From: CAYRHN01 sp964424115
GTDB taxonomy: Bacteria; Chloroflexota; Anaerolineae; Anaerolineales; Anaerolineaceae
Reading direction: 5' to 3'
Length of the DNA stretch: 64,000 bases
NCBI GenBank assembly: GCA_964424115.1
Contig: CAYRHN010000012.1
Location: forward strand, 62,001 to 126,000
Part shown: piece by piece, positions 32,136 through 40,998 of the stretch
Numbering within the stretch: the stretch's first letter is position 1
How the letters are laid out: every line of letters begins with the position of its first letter
Translations under genes and position numbers: made by a program
The notes under the pieces: model-generated
What the model saw: the letters and a program-made list of their open reading frames with translations, nothing else
Databases searched by the model: none
Told to the model about the DNA's origin: nothing

Positions 32136-33983
32136 TTGTTCTACCTGATCGGGATCGTAGCCCTGTTCGTATTTCTGATTATTCTGCTGGTTTTGCGCCC
32201 CGACTTGAGAAGGCAGGTGCTCCTCCCCGCCCTGTGCTTTGTCCCTCTCGGACCGATCGCTGAACGAGCCTTTTTTAAGGATTATTGGTCCTTTCAACCG
32301 ATCCTGCCCAAATTCGTTCTCTTTGGCGCAGATGTCTATATCGAGGACTTGCTGTTCGCCTTTGTTTCCGTTGGGATCATGGCTGCCATCTTCGATGTGA
32401 TCTTTCGCAAAAGAACGGTCCAGGGGGCTTATAAACCCCGTTTGCTTGTTGCTGTTATTCTTTCGGTCCTTCAGATCCTGGTGATCTTATTCCTGCCCGG
32501 ATGGATCGGATTGAATTCGATCTTTGCAGCCGGGCTGGGGGCGGTGCTGTGCGCGTTGGTGATCGTCTTGATCCGCCGAGACCTGTGGAAGGCTGCTCTG
32601 GGCACCAGCCTGATCTGCGGCGTGGGCGCCCTGGTCTTTTATTTTCTGATCCTGCTCCTTCCCGGCGCGGTAGAGTTCCTTTTTACGGCTTATAAACTTC
32701 CATCGGAACAGGCGGTATGGTTGCTCTTCGGCGTGCCGGTGCCAATGACCGAGATCCTCTGGGCGGCCTGCACCGGAGCTTTCTTTGGGGTGTTATATAA
32801 GTTAGCCAGCGGTGCCGGGTACGCGAAAGCAGCCGCTGGAAGTCTCAGAGGCCATACGAAGAAAACAAAACCTTACCCGACCATCCATGATCTTCATAAG
32901 GACCTGGATAAGAATTTTGTCCAAGAGGCGCGTTCCAATTACGGTGCTTTCATGGCGACCTCGTCCCGCTATGTTTTCTCCCTCTATCTGGTCAGGCGGA
33001 CCGCTTTTGTTCTTTCGAACCTGTTTAAGCGAAAGGTTTCCACTGCCTGGGGGGTGGTGGTGTGGGCATTGCTACCGTTAGCGGTCAACCTGATCCTGGC
33101 ACCGTTTGGGTTGGGCTGCGCCGGGAAGGATTTGATCTGGCTGGCCTACGGCGGGATCATGATCGTTCTTTTATTGGTATTCCCCCGCCTGGCCTGGACG
33201 CGCCTGATCAAGTTGAGCGACCAGGTAGACGATCTGTTGTTGACCAATGACCAGCGCAAGGAATTCATCCATGTCTGGTCGTATAACAATTTCTCATTCC
33301 GTTTGCAGGCTGTGCTGACGGCTGTGGGGGGTGTGATCGGGATGGTGGTGATGGTGGTGGTGGCGCCGCTGTTGCAAGCGGCGGTGGGTTTCACGGCCGC
33401 CTTTTACCTGGCTATCTTCATCGTCGGTGGTTTAGGGGTTAATGCCGGTTTCTGGTTGTGGATGGTGCCTTTCAATTTTCGCTGGCTATTCCGGTTTAAG
33501 CAGCTTAAAGTGGTCTGGAATAATCCAGCCAAGACCCCCTCGATCCGTGAAGCCAGCCGATTATTTGGTTTCATTGCCATCCTGGGCGCGATCGGCTTGA
33601 TCTGGTTGACCATCCCGATTATTTACGTGGATGTTGCCGCTTTTTCGGATACCTGGATCGCCTATGCCGTCAAAGCGATCGAATTTACGATCAGTGTTGG
33701 CAGCGTGGCATTCATTGCCGTTCTTCCGCAATATTGGCTTTCCTCCCTGGTTGCCAAGGAAAAGAACAAGATCCTGAGCCGCATGAGCGATGAAATCCAC
33801 GCTCTCTATGAGCGTAAAGATATCGAAGAAAGTCAAAAATGGCCGTTGTTGGAATCGAAGAATAATGTCTATCAGGCGATCAATGCAACTTCCAATTCTG
33901 TGATCGATCTCTCCACGGTGTTGAAATATACCCTGGCAGTGATCAGCACAGCCTTGCCCTTTGTTTTGCAGTGGATCTCCTGA
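32136..33983 (+). CDS. Polytopic membrane protein; N-terminal half lycopene-cyclase-domain-like
   Basis: A 615-residue protein with about 12-14 transmembrane helices. The first 235 residues seem to be two similar halves, with IEDLLFAF at about 70-77 and VPMTEILWA at about 203-211. This recalls the acidic 'PxEE' helices of CrtYc/CrtYd-type lycopene cyclase domains. The rest (290-615) is a separate helical membrane domain with charged loops, not recognised. The start is TTG at 32136 with AAGGAG 6 nt upstream; the nearby ATG at 32131 is out of frame. It is a single gene, followed by a terminator. Confidence 0.7.
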   Translation: MFYLIGIVALFVFLIILLVLRPDLRRQVLLPALCFVPLGPIAERAFFKDYWSFQPILPKFVLFGADVYIEDLLFAFVSVGIMAAIFDVIFRKRTVQGAYKPRLLVAVILSVLQILVILFLPGWIGLNSIFAAGLGAVLCALVIVLIRRDLWKAALGTSLICGVGALVFYFLILLLPGAVEFLFTAYKLPSEQAVWLLFGVPVPMTEILWAACTGAFFGVLYKLASGAGYAKAAAGSLRGHTKKTKPYPTIHDLHKDLDKNFVQEARSNYGAFMATSSRYVFSLYLVRRTAFVLSNLFKRKVSTAWGVVVWALLPLAVNLILAPFGLGCAGKDLIWLAYGGIMIVLLLVFPRLAWTRLIKLSDQVDDLLLTNDQRKEFIHVWSYNNFSFRLQAVLTAVGGVIGMVVMVVVAPLLQAAVGFTAAFYLAIFIVGGLGVNAGFWLWMVPFNFRWLFRFKQLKVVWNNPAKTPSIREASRLFGFIAILGAIGLIWLTIPIIYVDVAAFSDTWIAYAVKAIEFTISVGSVAFIAVLPQYWLSSLVAKEKNKILSRMSDEIHALYERKDIEESQKWPLLESKNNVYQAINATSNSVIDLSTVLKYTLAVISTALPFVLQWIS

Positions 33984-34098
33984 GACGCAGTTACGATCAA
34001 ATCGAGATTCTGTGTTAAACTCCCCGCCCATGATGAGCTTTTATTGATCTCCCCACGCAGTTAATCCCCTCCGATACCTTATTGTATGATTACGTTTA

Positions 34099-34140
34099 GG
34101 GACATTTTTGGCCGTGTAAGCGCCTGATATGTCCCTTTTT
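34099..34140 (+). terminator. Intrinsic terminator downstream of the membrane protein
   Basis: GGGACAT (34099-34105) pairs with ATGTCCC (34129-34135), with an inner GGC/GCC pair, followed directly by TTTTT (34136-34140). Confidence 0.7.
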
Positions 34141-34382
34141 ATGATTTCCTTCAAACGATTCTGGCAAGGATCGCTTTGCGATTCGCATCCGCCAAAACAC
34201 GGATAATCCGCGAAAGGATAACTGAAAATGGATCCGTGAGGATCCGCCAGACCCGTTCCATCCGTGTTCAAAAAAATCTCGAATTGAACAAGCAGCGTTT
34301 TCACCGATCTACTGAGCTGTTAAAAGTACCTAAACCCGGCGTCATTCTGAGGGAGCCGCCAGAGGCGGCGACCACCCGCGGG

Positions 34383-34508
34383 TGCTGGATTACATCAAAG
34401 GACTGCGGCGCAGAGAGGTTTCTTCAGTGGTCACCTTGTACGCCATTCGCGACCTGAAAGGCGCCGAGCGCCAGGAAGTCCTGGCTGTGCGCGCGCTGGA
34501 CAGATAAC
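34383..34508 (+). pseudogene. Possible decayed gene remnant
   Basis: A 41-codon open stretch from GTG to TAA reads VLDYIKGLRRREVSS..., ending QEVLAVRALDR, with charged/hydrophobic spacing and GC-rich third positions like real coding sequence. No start signal is present and the frame merges with repeat sequence upstream. It looks like the C-terminal end of a lost helical protein; the parent family is unknown. Confidence 0.3.
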
Positions 34509-34525
34509 TTGTACGGGCTGTTATT

Positions 34526-35203
34526 CTAGTAAAACTCCTCAGCGGAGATGAGGGGGCAGCTTACCTGCATCAAGGTGTTGGGATCCATTCTCCCCTGGGA
34601 AGCCAGCTCAAAGCCGGCTCTTTTCGCCGCTTCCAGGACGGACCTTCCTTTTTCATTCACCGTGCCTTTGGATTTCATGAAAGAGGAGTGGTGCCGGAGG
34701 ACTGCTCCTCCAAATTCAACCGAGGCGTCTTCTGCGATTTCTCTCACGATGCGTACCACGGTGTCGAAGTTCTCTAATTCCCACCAGCCGCTGGTTGCCA
34801 CCAAGATGAATTGTTTGATGTTTACCCCCTCGCGGAAGCGGGCGCGCGTTCGCCCCTGGCGTCTTTGTAAGACCGGTTCCAAAAGCGCACACAGCCGATT
34901 AAGCAGGTTCTGCATATCCCCGGGTAATGGAATATAAACGGGTGTGGCCAGGAGGAGTATTTCAGCAGCCTTCATTTTTGGATACAGCCCCTGCATATCA
35001 TCTTGAACGCAGCAATTCCCGGGGTCATCATTCCAGCAATATAATTTGCCGCAGGCGCAGGGCTTAATTTTCAGACGGCTGGCATAAAAAAGCTCAACTT
35101 CCGCTCCGCCTTCTGTTACTCCCTCGATGAATGAATCGAGCAGGAGAGCCGTGTGGCCTTTTTCCATACGCGGGCTGCCATTAATGGCCAGTATTTTTGA
35201 CAT
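34526..35203 (-). CDS. NADPH-dependent FMN reductase / iron-sulfur flavoprotein-like
   Basis: A 225-residue flavodoxin-fold protein starting MSKILAINGSPRMEKGHT (FMN phosphate loop). A compact Cys motif (Cys49, 51, 56, 64, 65) sits where iron-sulfur flavoproteins bind their cluster. The start at 35203 is chosen for GAGG 5 nt upstream; in-frame codons further up (35257) lack a site. Likely a cytosolic electron carrier or reductase; the substrate is unknown. Confidence 0.82.
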   Translation of the reverse strand: MSKILAINGSPRMEKGHTALLLDSFIEGVTEGGAEVELFYASRLKIKPCACGKLYCWNDDPGNCCVQDDMQGLYPKMKAAEILLLATPVYIPLPGDMQNLLNRLCALLEPVLQRRQGRTRARFREGVNIKQFILVATSGWWELENFDTVVRIVREIAEDASVEFGGAVLRHHSSFMKSKGTVNEKGRSVLEAAKRAGFELASQGRMDPNTLMQVSCPLISAEEFY

Positions 35204-35284
35204 ATTCACCTCGCCAGCCTGGGAAGATAATATCATTGTACTACCCTTTGAGTTCAATAAAAACAGCCCTTGTTGTGTTCTGCA

Positions 35285-35355
35285 ACAAAGGCTGTTGTTC
35301 TTTTTTCGTGTCTGTTAGACTTCGCGTTCCTTCGTGCCTTGGCGTCTTCGCGGTG
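35285..35355. repeat. Half of a CCACGAAG-type intergenic repeat
   Basis: TTCGCGTTCCTTCGTGCC and CGTCTTCGCGGTGGATCC resemble only the right arm of the repeats at 22435-22525 and 44871-44953, so this copy looks one-armed. Confidence 0.4.
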
Positions 35356-35366
35356 GATCCCTTTTG

Positions 35367-36017
35367 TCAACCGATACATCCGAATTGCGCCGCGATGCGC
35401 AGGATATCAAATCCCTCGGCGTAGGGCAGCTCGGCCAGCGCGCCGTGGCGCACCAGCGTGGCGCGGGTCACCTGCGGGTCAAAGTAATACTTGTTCTCGT
35501 AGGTGTTGTATTCGGCCAGGGCGCGCAGCTTTTTCTCCACATCCGCCTCATCCACCCCGACCAGGAAGGTGGGGAAGAAGCCGTAGCTGGAGCGCAGCAC
35601 GTCAAAACCCAGCACGCTCACCCCGCGGAAGGCGCGCAGCGCCTCCTCGGTTACCGTGGCGTGATCCTGGTGGATATCCGAACGGGTGTGGGTGAAGACG
35701 ATCTCCGGGCGGAAGCGCTTGTTCAGGTCGATCAAATATTCCAGGATCTCCTGGCGCGCGTGCGGGAAGCGGCGCGTCTCGAACTGCCCGACGATCACGT
35801 GGTCATCCGGCATGCCCAGTTGGGCCATGCTGCGGCGGTGCTCCGAAGCCACCTGGGTCAGGGTCGGATTCTTCTGATTGTCGGAGAGCGTCACGCACAG
35901 GATCTCGGTCTGCCCGGTGATGTGCGCGATCAACGCGCCGGCGCCCAGCTCGATGTCGTCCGGGTGCGCGCCGATAAAGCACACCCGTTTGCCGTAGAAG
36001 GTCATGACCTGGGGCAT
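35367..36017 (-). CDS. PIG-L/LmbE-family N-acetylglucosamine deacetylase-like enzyme
   Basis: A 216-residue zinc hydrolase with the signature AHPDDIELG (17-25; His18, Asp20, Asp21) and a later HQDH metal-binding pair (about 116-119). Family members remove acetyl from GlcNAc-type sugars, for example in glycolipid, mycothiol or bacillithiol synthesis. It follows the methyltransferase after 4 nt, so the two are co-transcribed and may act on one compound. Substrate unknown. Confidence 0.88.
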   Translation of the reverse strand: MPQVMTFYGKRVCFIGAHPDDIELGAGALIAHITGQTEILCVTLSDNQKNPTLTQVASEHRRSMAQLGMPDDHVIVGQFETRRFPHARQEILEYLIDLNKRFRPEIVFTHTRSDIHQDHATVTEEALRAFRGVSVLGFDVLRSSYGFFPTFLVGVDEADVEKKLRALAEYNTYENKYYFDPQVTRATLVRHGALAELPYAEGFDILRIAAQFGCIG

Positions 36018-36021
36018 AGGC

Positions 36022-36822
36022 CTACTTGGTGGCGACGAATCCGCCGACTACTTTGGTCATCACCAGCTTGCCCTCTTCCTTCAGGCGCCGTTCGGCCACG
36101 CCGCGGATCTGCTGCATGGTCGCTTCGAAGTCGTTCGGTCCCTGGAAGAAGGAGCCCCACAGCTTGCGGTCTTCGGAGAGTGAGGCGCGGGTGTAGTCGA
36201 TGAAGGGTTCCACCTCGTGGAAGGTAAGCGGATTCTCGAAGACGTTCACCTCGACCTTGGAGAAGGTGCTCTGGATGAAGCTGAGGATCTCAAATCCGTA
36301 GCGCGAGGAGCCGGGCATGGGCGGAATGACCTTGCCGGTGGCTTCGCTGATGATATCGTAGAAGAGCTTCTTGTTGCTGGGCATCGGCCCGCTGGTAAAG
36401 AGGCGCCCGCCGGGTTTGAGCACGCGGTGCATCTCGCGGATAGTGAAGGGGATCACCTCGGCGTAGTAGATGGCGAAGCAGCAGGAGAGCAGGTCGAACT
36501 GGGCATCCTCAAAGGGGAAGCGCTTGTTGAAGTTCAGCTCCAGGAAGGTGATCTTTTCGCCGATCTTCTTGTTTCCCTTGCGGGCCTGGGACAGCAGGTC
36601 AAGCGAAACATCCCCGCCGGTGATCCTGGCGGTGCCTTCGGTGGCTTTGTAGAAGGAGAAACACTGCTTGCCGGAACCGCAGCCCACATCCAGGATGGCG
36701 GAGTGCTTGGCCGGTTTGAGCAGTTCGAGCATCCACACGTCAATGTCGCGCGCGCCGTATTTGTTATGAATGTCGATCCGGGTTGCCAGGTCGCTGGAAG
36801 TTTCCTGGTAATTGATTTTCAT
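36022..36822 (-). CDS. SAM-dependent class I methyltransferase
   Basis: A 266-residue protein with motif I ILDVGCGSGKQ (about 39-49), an acidic strand-2 end (GGDVS) and motif IV region FDLLSCCFAIYY, typical of UbiE/Methyltransf_11-type enzymes. The acceptor is unknown. Ribosome-binding site GAGGG lies 5-6 nt upstream, and an extended -10 (TGGTATACT) lies at 36866-36858 on the minus strand. It heads the operon with the PIG-L deacetylase. Confidence 0.85.
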   Translation of the reverse strand: MKINYQETSSDLATRIDIHNKYGARDIDVWMLELLKPAKHSAILDVGCGSGKQCFSFYKATEGTARITGGDVSLDLLSQARKGNKKIGEKITFLELNFNKRFPFEDAQFDLLSCCFAIYYAEVIPFTIREMHRVLKPGGRLFTSGPMPSNKKLFYDIISEATGKVIPPMPGSSRYGFEILSFIQSTFSKVEVNVFENPLTFHEVEPFIDYTRASLSEDRKLWGSFFQGPNDFEATMQQIRGVAERRLKEEGKLVMTKVVGGFVATK

Positions 36823-36857
36823 GGGGTACCCTCTTTAAGAAGAATAGATTTGGGCCT

Positions 36858-36866
36858 AGTATACCA
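36858..36866 (-). promoter_or_regulatory. Extended -10 promoter of the methyltransferase operon
   Basis: TGG followed by TATACT on the minus strand; transcription would start about 6-7 nt further on, leaving a leader of about 30 nt that carries the ribosome-binding site. Confidence 0.5.
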
Positions 36867-36882
36867 TAATCTTTTTTAAAGG

Positions 36883-37003
36883 CGGGTTGCTTCGCCCAAT
36901 CCTGCAACCCGGGCGAATCTAAGCTTTTCTACTCCAACCATGTTCGGGTTGCTTCGCCCAATCCTGCAACCCGGGCGATTCTGAGCCTTTCTGCTCCAAC
37001 CAG
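36883..37003. repeat. Two tandem copies of a 58-62 bp intergenic repeat
   Basis: GGGTTGCTTCGCCCAATC starts both copies (36883 and 36945), and each continues through CTGCAACCCGGGCGA to CTCCAACCA with only a few changes. Each unit holds GGGTTGC/GCAACCC, an inverted repeat able to form a hairpin. Confidence 0.8.
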
Positions 37004-37028
37004 GTCTTCGCCCATCCGGGAACCGGCT

Positions 37029-37058
37029 TTTGTCATACAATTTCAAATGTATGACAAA
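37029..37058. promoter_or_regulatory. Perfect 11-bp inverted repeat, candidate operator of the purine operon
   Basis: TTTGTCATACA (37029-37039) and TGTATGACAAA (37048-37058) are exact inverted copies around an 8-nt AT-rich spacer. It lies about 200 nt before the BMP lipoprotein gene, and no T-run follows. The shape fits a dimeric repressor (for example GntR or LacI type), but no regulator gene is next to it. Confidence 0.6.
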
Positions 37059-37261
37059 TAACACTTGTAATTAAAGCCGATTTCTTCTTTAATTCTAATA
37101 CGGCTTTTCCCCTTATTTAGATCTTCCCAATAGCGCATTTCCTCTTTTTCGCCTGTTTTCAGAACCCGAAAGGAGGTCCATCCAGCACGAGATTTGAAAG
37201 GCGCTCTTTCCCCATTTCCGCCCAATTCAAACCTGTTCAATTTTTGCTTAAGGAGAATCTC

Positions 37262-38266
37262 ATGAAAACAATGCGTATTTTGTTAGCATTGGTCGTTGTC
37301 TCTATGATCCTGGTCTCCTGCGCCCCGGCAGGCGACCAGGGCACCAGCAGCGGCAAGCCCCTGTTCTACGGCGCGTATGCCACCCCGATCGAAGAGCCGT
37401 GGGATGGCGTGATCCACGCTGCGCTGCAAAAAGCGGAAGACGACGGCAAGATCGTCTACGAATACCAGGATAACATCGGCTATTCCGGCGACATGGAACG
37501 CGTCCTGCGCGACATCGCCGAGACCAAGAAACCCGCCGCCATCTTCGGCGATGCCTTCGGCAACGAAGAAGCAGTGCGCCGCGTGGCCAAGGATTATCCG
37601 GATATCGCTTTCGTCTTTGGTTCCGGCGGCGGCCCTGCCGAACCGAACCTGGCCGTCTTCGATAACTGGATCCACGAACCGGCTTACCTGTGCGGTATGC
37701 TGGCCGGCGGGATGACCAAGACCAACGTCATCGGCGTGGTCGGCGGCTACCCGGTCGCCGAAGTGAACCGCATTGTCAACGCCTTCAAGGCGGGCGTCAA
37801 GGAAGTCAACCCGAACGCGGTGGTGAAGATCACCTTCATCAACAGCTGGTTTGATCCGGCTGCCGCCAAGGAAGCCGCCCTGGCTCAGATCGATGCCGGC
37901 GCCGACATCCTCTTCGCCGAGCGCTTTGGCGTGATCGAAGCTGCGTCTGAGAACAAGTTGTTCGCTTTCGGCAATATGAGCGACCAGAACTCCCTCGCCC
38001 CGGACTATGTCATCAGCGGCCCGGTCTGGAATATGAACCCGACCGTGGATTATGTGATCAAGCAGGTGGAAGCCAAGACCTTCACCGCCATGGACCTGAA
38101 GGACTTCAGCATGGCTGCCAAGGGCGGCGCTACCCTCGCCCCTTATCACGGCCTGGAATCCAAGATCCCGGCTGAACTGCTGGCCAAGGTGAAAGAACGC
38201 GAACAGCAGATCAAAGACGGCCTCTTCCGCGTCGATATCGACGAGGCAGTGCCGGTCAGCGACTAA
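37262..38266 (+). CDS. BMP-family (PnrA-like) ABC substrate-binding lipoprotein
   Basis: A 334-residue lipoprotein: signal sequence with lipobox ILVSC (Cys20), then the BMP fold with the motifs YATPIEEPWDG, FGDAFGNEEAVRRVAKDYP and GMLAGGMTKTNVIGVVGGYP. PnrA-like proteins bind purine nucleosides. The start at 37262 has AAGGAG 7 nt upstream. The ATPase and permease genes follow after a hairpin, a common way to make more binding protein than membrane parts. Purine specificity is supported by the downstream Mo hydroxylase genes. Confidence 0.92.
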   Translation: MKTMRILLALVVVSMILVSCAPAGDQGTSSGKPLFYGAYATPIEEPWDGVIHAALQKAEDDGKIVYEYQDNIGYSGDMERVLRDIAETKKPAAIFGDAFGNEEAVRRVAKDYPDIAFVFGSGGGPAEPNLAVFDNWIHEPAYLCGMLAGGMTKTNVIGVVGGYPVAEVNRIVNAFKAGVKEVNPNAVVKITFINSWFDPAAAKEAALAQIDAGADILFAERFGVIEAASENKLFAFGNMSDQNSLAPDYVISGPVWNMNPTVDYVIKQVEAKTFTAMDLKDFSMAAKGGATLAPYHGLESKIPAELLAKVKEREQQIKDGLFRVDIDEAVPVSD

Positions 38267-38338
38267 CCAGGAACGTCTTCCCTGTGTGGGGCATCCGGCT
38301 CGATCCAGGTGCCCCGACAGGCCCACCAGAAATCGACC

Positions 38339-38366
38339 GGGGGTGTTTTTTGACCGCAACACCCCC
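38339..38366 (+). other. Stable hairpin between the BMP gene and the ABC ATPase gene
   Basis: GGGGGTGTT (38339-38347) pairs perfectly with AACACCCCC (38358-38366) around a 10-nt loop. No T-run follows, so it more likely protects the upstream mRNA end or lowers read-through than fully stops transcription. Confidence 0.6.
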
Positions 38367-38392
38367 GCGCCTTACTTATTGTTGGAGGTCCT

Positions 38393-39895
38393 ATGCCCTT
38401 TGTGGAGATGCAAGGAATCACAAAGCAGTTTGCTGATCTGGTGGCAAACGACCATGTGGATTTTACGTTGAACCGGGGGGAAATTCATGCGCTGTTGGGA
38501 GAGAACGGCGCAGGCAAGACCACGCTCATGCGCATCCTCTACGGCCTGTATAAACCGGACTCCGGCGTCATCCGGGTGGACGGCAAGCCGGTGGAGATCC
38601 ATTCGCCCAAGGACGCCATTGCCAACGGGATCGGTATGGTTACCCAGCATTTCGCGCTGGTGCCGCCCCTCTCGGTGGCCGAGAACGTGGCCCTGGGCTA
38701 TACGACCGGGATTGTGCTCAAGAAAGCCGAGATTGAAAAGAAGGTAGCAGAGGCTGCTCAGCGCTTTGGCATCGAAGTGGATCCCAAAGCCCTGGTGCGG
38801 CATCTCTCTGTCGGGCAGCGGCAGCGGGTGGAAATTCTTAAAGCCCTCTACCGCGACGCCAAAGTGTTGATCCTGGATGAGCCAACAGCGGTTTTGGTGC
38901 CTCAGGAAGTGGATGTATTGATCGAGGCGCTCAACCGATTAAAAGCGGAAGGGCTGGGGATCGTATTCATCAGCCACAAACTTCATGAAGTGACTCGCCT
39001 GGCCGACCGCGTGACCGTGCTGCGCGACGGCAAGGTGGTGGGCGCCACCGAGGCGCGTGGCGCTTCGCCCCGCCAGCTGGCGCAGATGATGGTTGGGCGC
39101 GAGAACTTTGGCATCACCCGCCAGGGCGCGCGCGAGATCGGCGGCGAGCCGGTACTGGTGGTGGACGGCATCTGCGTCAATGATGAAAAAGGCCTGCAGG
39201 CGCTCAACGAGGTCAGTTTTGATGTGCGCGCCGGGGAAATTCTCGGCCTGGCCGGGGTGAGCGGCAACGGGCAAAAGCAGCTGGTAGAGATCCTCTGCGG
39301 CCTGCGCCAGCCGGTTTGCGGCAAGATCCTGGTGGAGGGCAAAAATGTGGCCGGCAAGTCGCCCACCGAGATCTCCGCAGCCGGAGTTGGGCGCGTGCCC
39401 GAAGACCGCCACGAGGGGGTGGTGGGCGATATGACCGTGTATGAGAACATGGCCCTCGACCACCTGGACGATTTCGTCCACTCCGGCATGCTTGACCGCA
39501 AGGCCATGTTCAAGCAGGCCGAAGGCCTGATCCACCAGTTCCAGATCAAGGCCAAGGCCCGCGACCGCGTGCGCACGCTTTCCGGCGGCAATTTACAGAA
39601 GGTGCTGCTGGCGCGCGTGCTTTCGCGCCAGCCGAAAGTGCTCGTTGTCCCGCAACCCACCCGTGGGCTGGACGTGGGCGCCTCCGACTACATTCGCTCC
39701 CAATTACTGGAACAACGCGAACGCGGCGCAGCAGTGCTGTTGGTCTCGGAAGACCTGGAAGAGGTGCTGGCGCTCTCCGACCGCATTGCAGTCATTTACG
39801 AAGGAAAGATCATGGGGTTATTACCGGCAAGCGAAGCCACGCCCGAGAAATTGGGTCTTTTGATGGGCGGCAGCCAGGTAGAGGAGGTGGCCTGA
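38393..39895 (+). CDS. Nucleoside/purine ABC transporter ATPase (two nucleotide-binding domains)
   Basis: A 500-residue protein of the YufO/sugar-type family with two fused ABC domains. Domain 1: GENGAGKTT (36-44), LSVGQRQRVE, VLILDEPTAVL. Domain 2 (about 255-500): a degenerate Walker A (GLAGVSGNGQKQL), signature LSGGNLQKV and the usual altered Walker B VVPQPTRGLD. It powers the importer formed with the next two permeases, whose first gene starts inside its stop codon (TGATG). Confidence 0.95.
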   Translation: MPFVEMQGITKQFADLVANDHVDFTLNRGEIHALLGENGAGKTTLMRILYGLYKPDSGVIRVDGKPVEIHSPKDAIANGIGMVTQHFALVPPLSVAENVALGYTTGIVLKKAEIEKKVAEAAQRFGIEVDPKALVRHLSVGQRQRVEILKALYRDAKVLILDEPTAVLVPQEVDVLIEALNRLKAEGLGIVFISHKLHEVTRLADRVTVLRDGKVVGATEARGASPRQLAQMMVGRENFGITRQGAREIGGEPVLVVDGICVNDEKGLQALNEVSFDVRAGEILGLAGVSGNGQKQLVEILCGLRQPVCGKILVEGKNVAGKSPTEISAAGVGRVPEDRHEGVVGDMTVYENMALDHLDDFVHSGMLDRKAMFKQAEGLIHQFQIKAKARDRVRTLSGGNLQKVLLARVLSRQPKVLVVPQPTRGLDVGASDYIRSQLLEQRERGAAVLLVSEDLEEVLALSDRIAVIYEGKIMGLLPASEATPEKLGLLMGGSQVEEVA

Positions 39896-40998
39896 TGGCA
39901 GTGGAACAAACCCCCCGCCCGCGCTGGCGCGTCTTGCGCACCGATAACCCGCCCTGGTGGATGACCCCACTCATCCCGGTGCTGGCGTTGATCGGCACGT
40001 TTATCCTTACCTCCGGATTGGTGCTGTGGGCAAATGCCAATCCCTTCGATGCTTATTACCAGCTGCTGGTCAAACCGCTGACCGCCACCCGCTCGCTGCT
40101 GGAGGTGCTGGTCTCGGCCACCCCGCTGCTGCTGACCGGCGTGGCGGTGGCATTTGCTTTCTCCAGCGGCTATTTCAACATCGGCGCCGAAGGCCAGTTG
40201 TACGCCGGAGCGATCGCTGCGGCCGGGTTGGGCATGGTGCTGGGCAACGTGCCGCAGTGGCTGGCCATCCCGATCATGATCCTGGGCGGTTTCCTGGCGG
40301 GCATGCTCTGGGCGCTCATTCCGGCCCTGCTGCGCGTCCGCTGGGGCGTGGATGAGGTGGTGACCACCCTGCTCTCCAACTCGATCATGGCCTACCTGGT
40401 CAGCGCCATCCTCAACGGCCCCTGGCGCAATCCTGATCTGGGTTGGCCCCAGTCGCCGGATATCGCGCCCTCGGCCGAGTTCTTCAAACTGGCTGAACGG
40501 TCGCGCCTGCACTTCGGTTTCATCGTTGCCCTGGTGGCGGCATTGATCTTCTGGTTCGTGCTTACCCGCACCTCCTTCGGCATGAAGATGCGCGCGGTGG
40601 GCATGGGCAAGCCGGCGGCCGAATTCGCCGGGATCAAGGTTAGCCGCACCATGCTGATCGCCGCATTGATCAGCGGCGGCATTGCCGGGGTGGCGGGCGT
40701 CTCGGAGGTGGCAGGCATCCAGTACCACCTGATCGGCGAGCTTTCCGCCGGGTACGGCTACACCGGCATCATTGTCGCCACGCTCGGCTCGTTGAATGCT
40801 TTCGGCGTGTTTTTTGCGGCGCTCTTCTTCGGACTGGTCAACACCGGCGCGCAGGGGGTCAGCGGCGCGCTGGGCGTGCCGGTCTATCTGAGCAACGTGG
40901 TCCAGGCGGCCATGTTGATGGTGGCCCTGGGCATGTTCCTGCTCAAACGCTACCGCCTGGTTCCACCCGGCAAGCCCAAAGCAGAGGGGAGGTCATAA
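39895..40998 (+). CDS. ABC transporter permease, YufP-like (BPD_transp_2)
   Basis: A 367-residue inner-membrane protein with about 8-9 helices and an N-terminal cytosolic tail. The cytoplasmic coupling motif KMRAVGMGKPAAEFAGIK and the typical FSSGYFNIGAEGQLYAGA place it in the nucleoside/simple-sugar permease family. It forms the pore with the next gene, which begins directly after its stop. The start overlaps the ATPase stop. Confidence 0.94.
   Translation: MAVEQTPRPRWRVLRTDNPPWWMTPLIPVLALIGTFILTSGLVLWANANPFDAYYQLLVKPLTATRSLLEVLVSATPLLLTGVAVAFAFSSGYFNIGAEGQLYAGAIAAAGLGMVLGNVPQWLAIPIMILGGFLAGMLWALIPALLRVRWGVDEVVTTLLSNSIMAYLVSAILNGPWRNPDLGWPQSPDIAPSAEFFKLAERSRLHFGFIVALVAALIFWFVLTRTSFGMKMRAVGMGKPAAEFAGIKVSRTMLIAALISGGIAGVAGVSEVAGIQYHLIGELSAGYGYTGIIVATLGSLNAFGVFFAALFFGLVNTGAQGVSGALGVPVYLSNVVQAAMLMVALGMFLLKRYRLVPPGKPKAEGRS

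Larger units (their letters stand above)
33984..34525. other. Intergenic region of 540 bases: terminator, repeat piece and gene remnant
   Basis: It holds a terminator (34099-34140), ATCCG/GGATCCG repeat words near 34200-34265, a GCGTCATTCTGAGGGAG word near 34340 like the start of the CGTCATTGCGAG repeats, and a short reading frame remnant at 34383-34508. No full gene was seen. Confidence 0.5.

Noticed and set aside
36883..37003. CRISPR array
   Set aside because: Only two units of about 60 bp lie next to each other without spacers, and no cas genes are present.
36880..37261. Purine riboswitch before the BMP operon
   Set aside because: No match to the conserved core of known purine riboswitches was found; only the inverted repeat and tandem repeats are seen.
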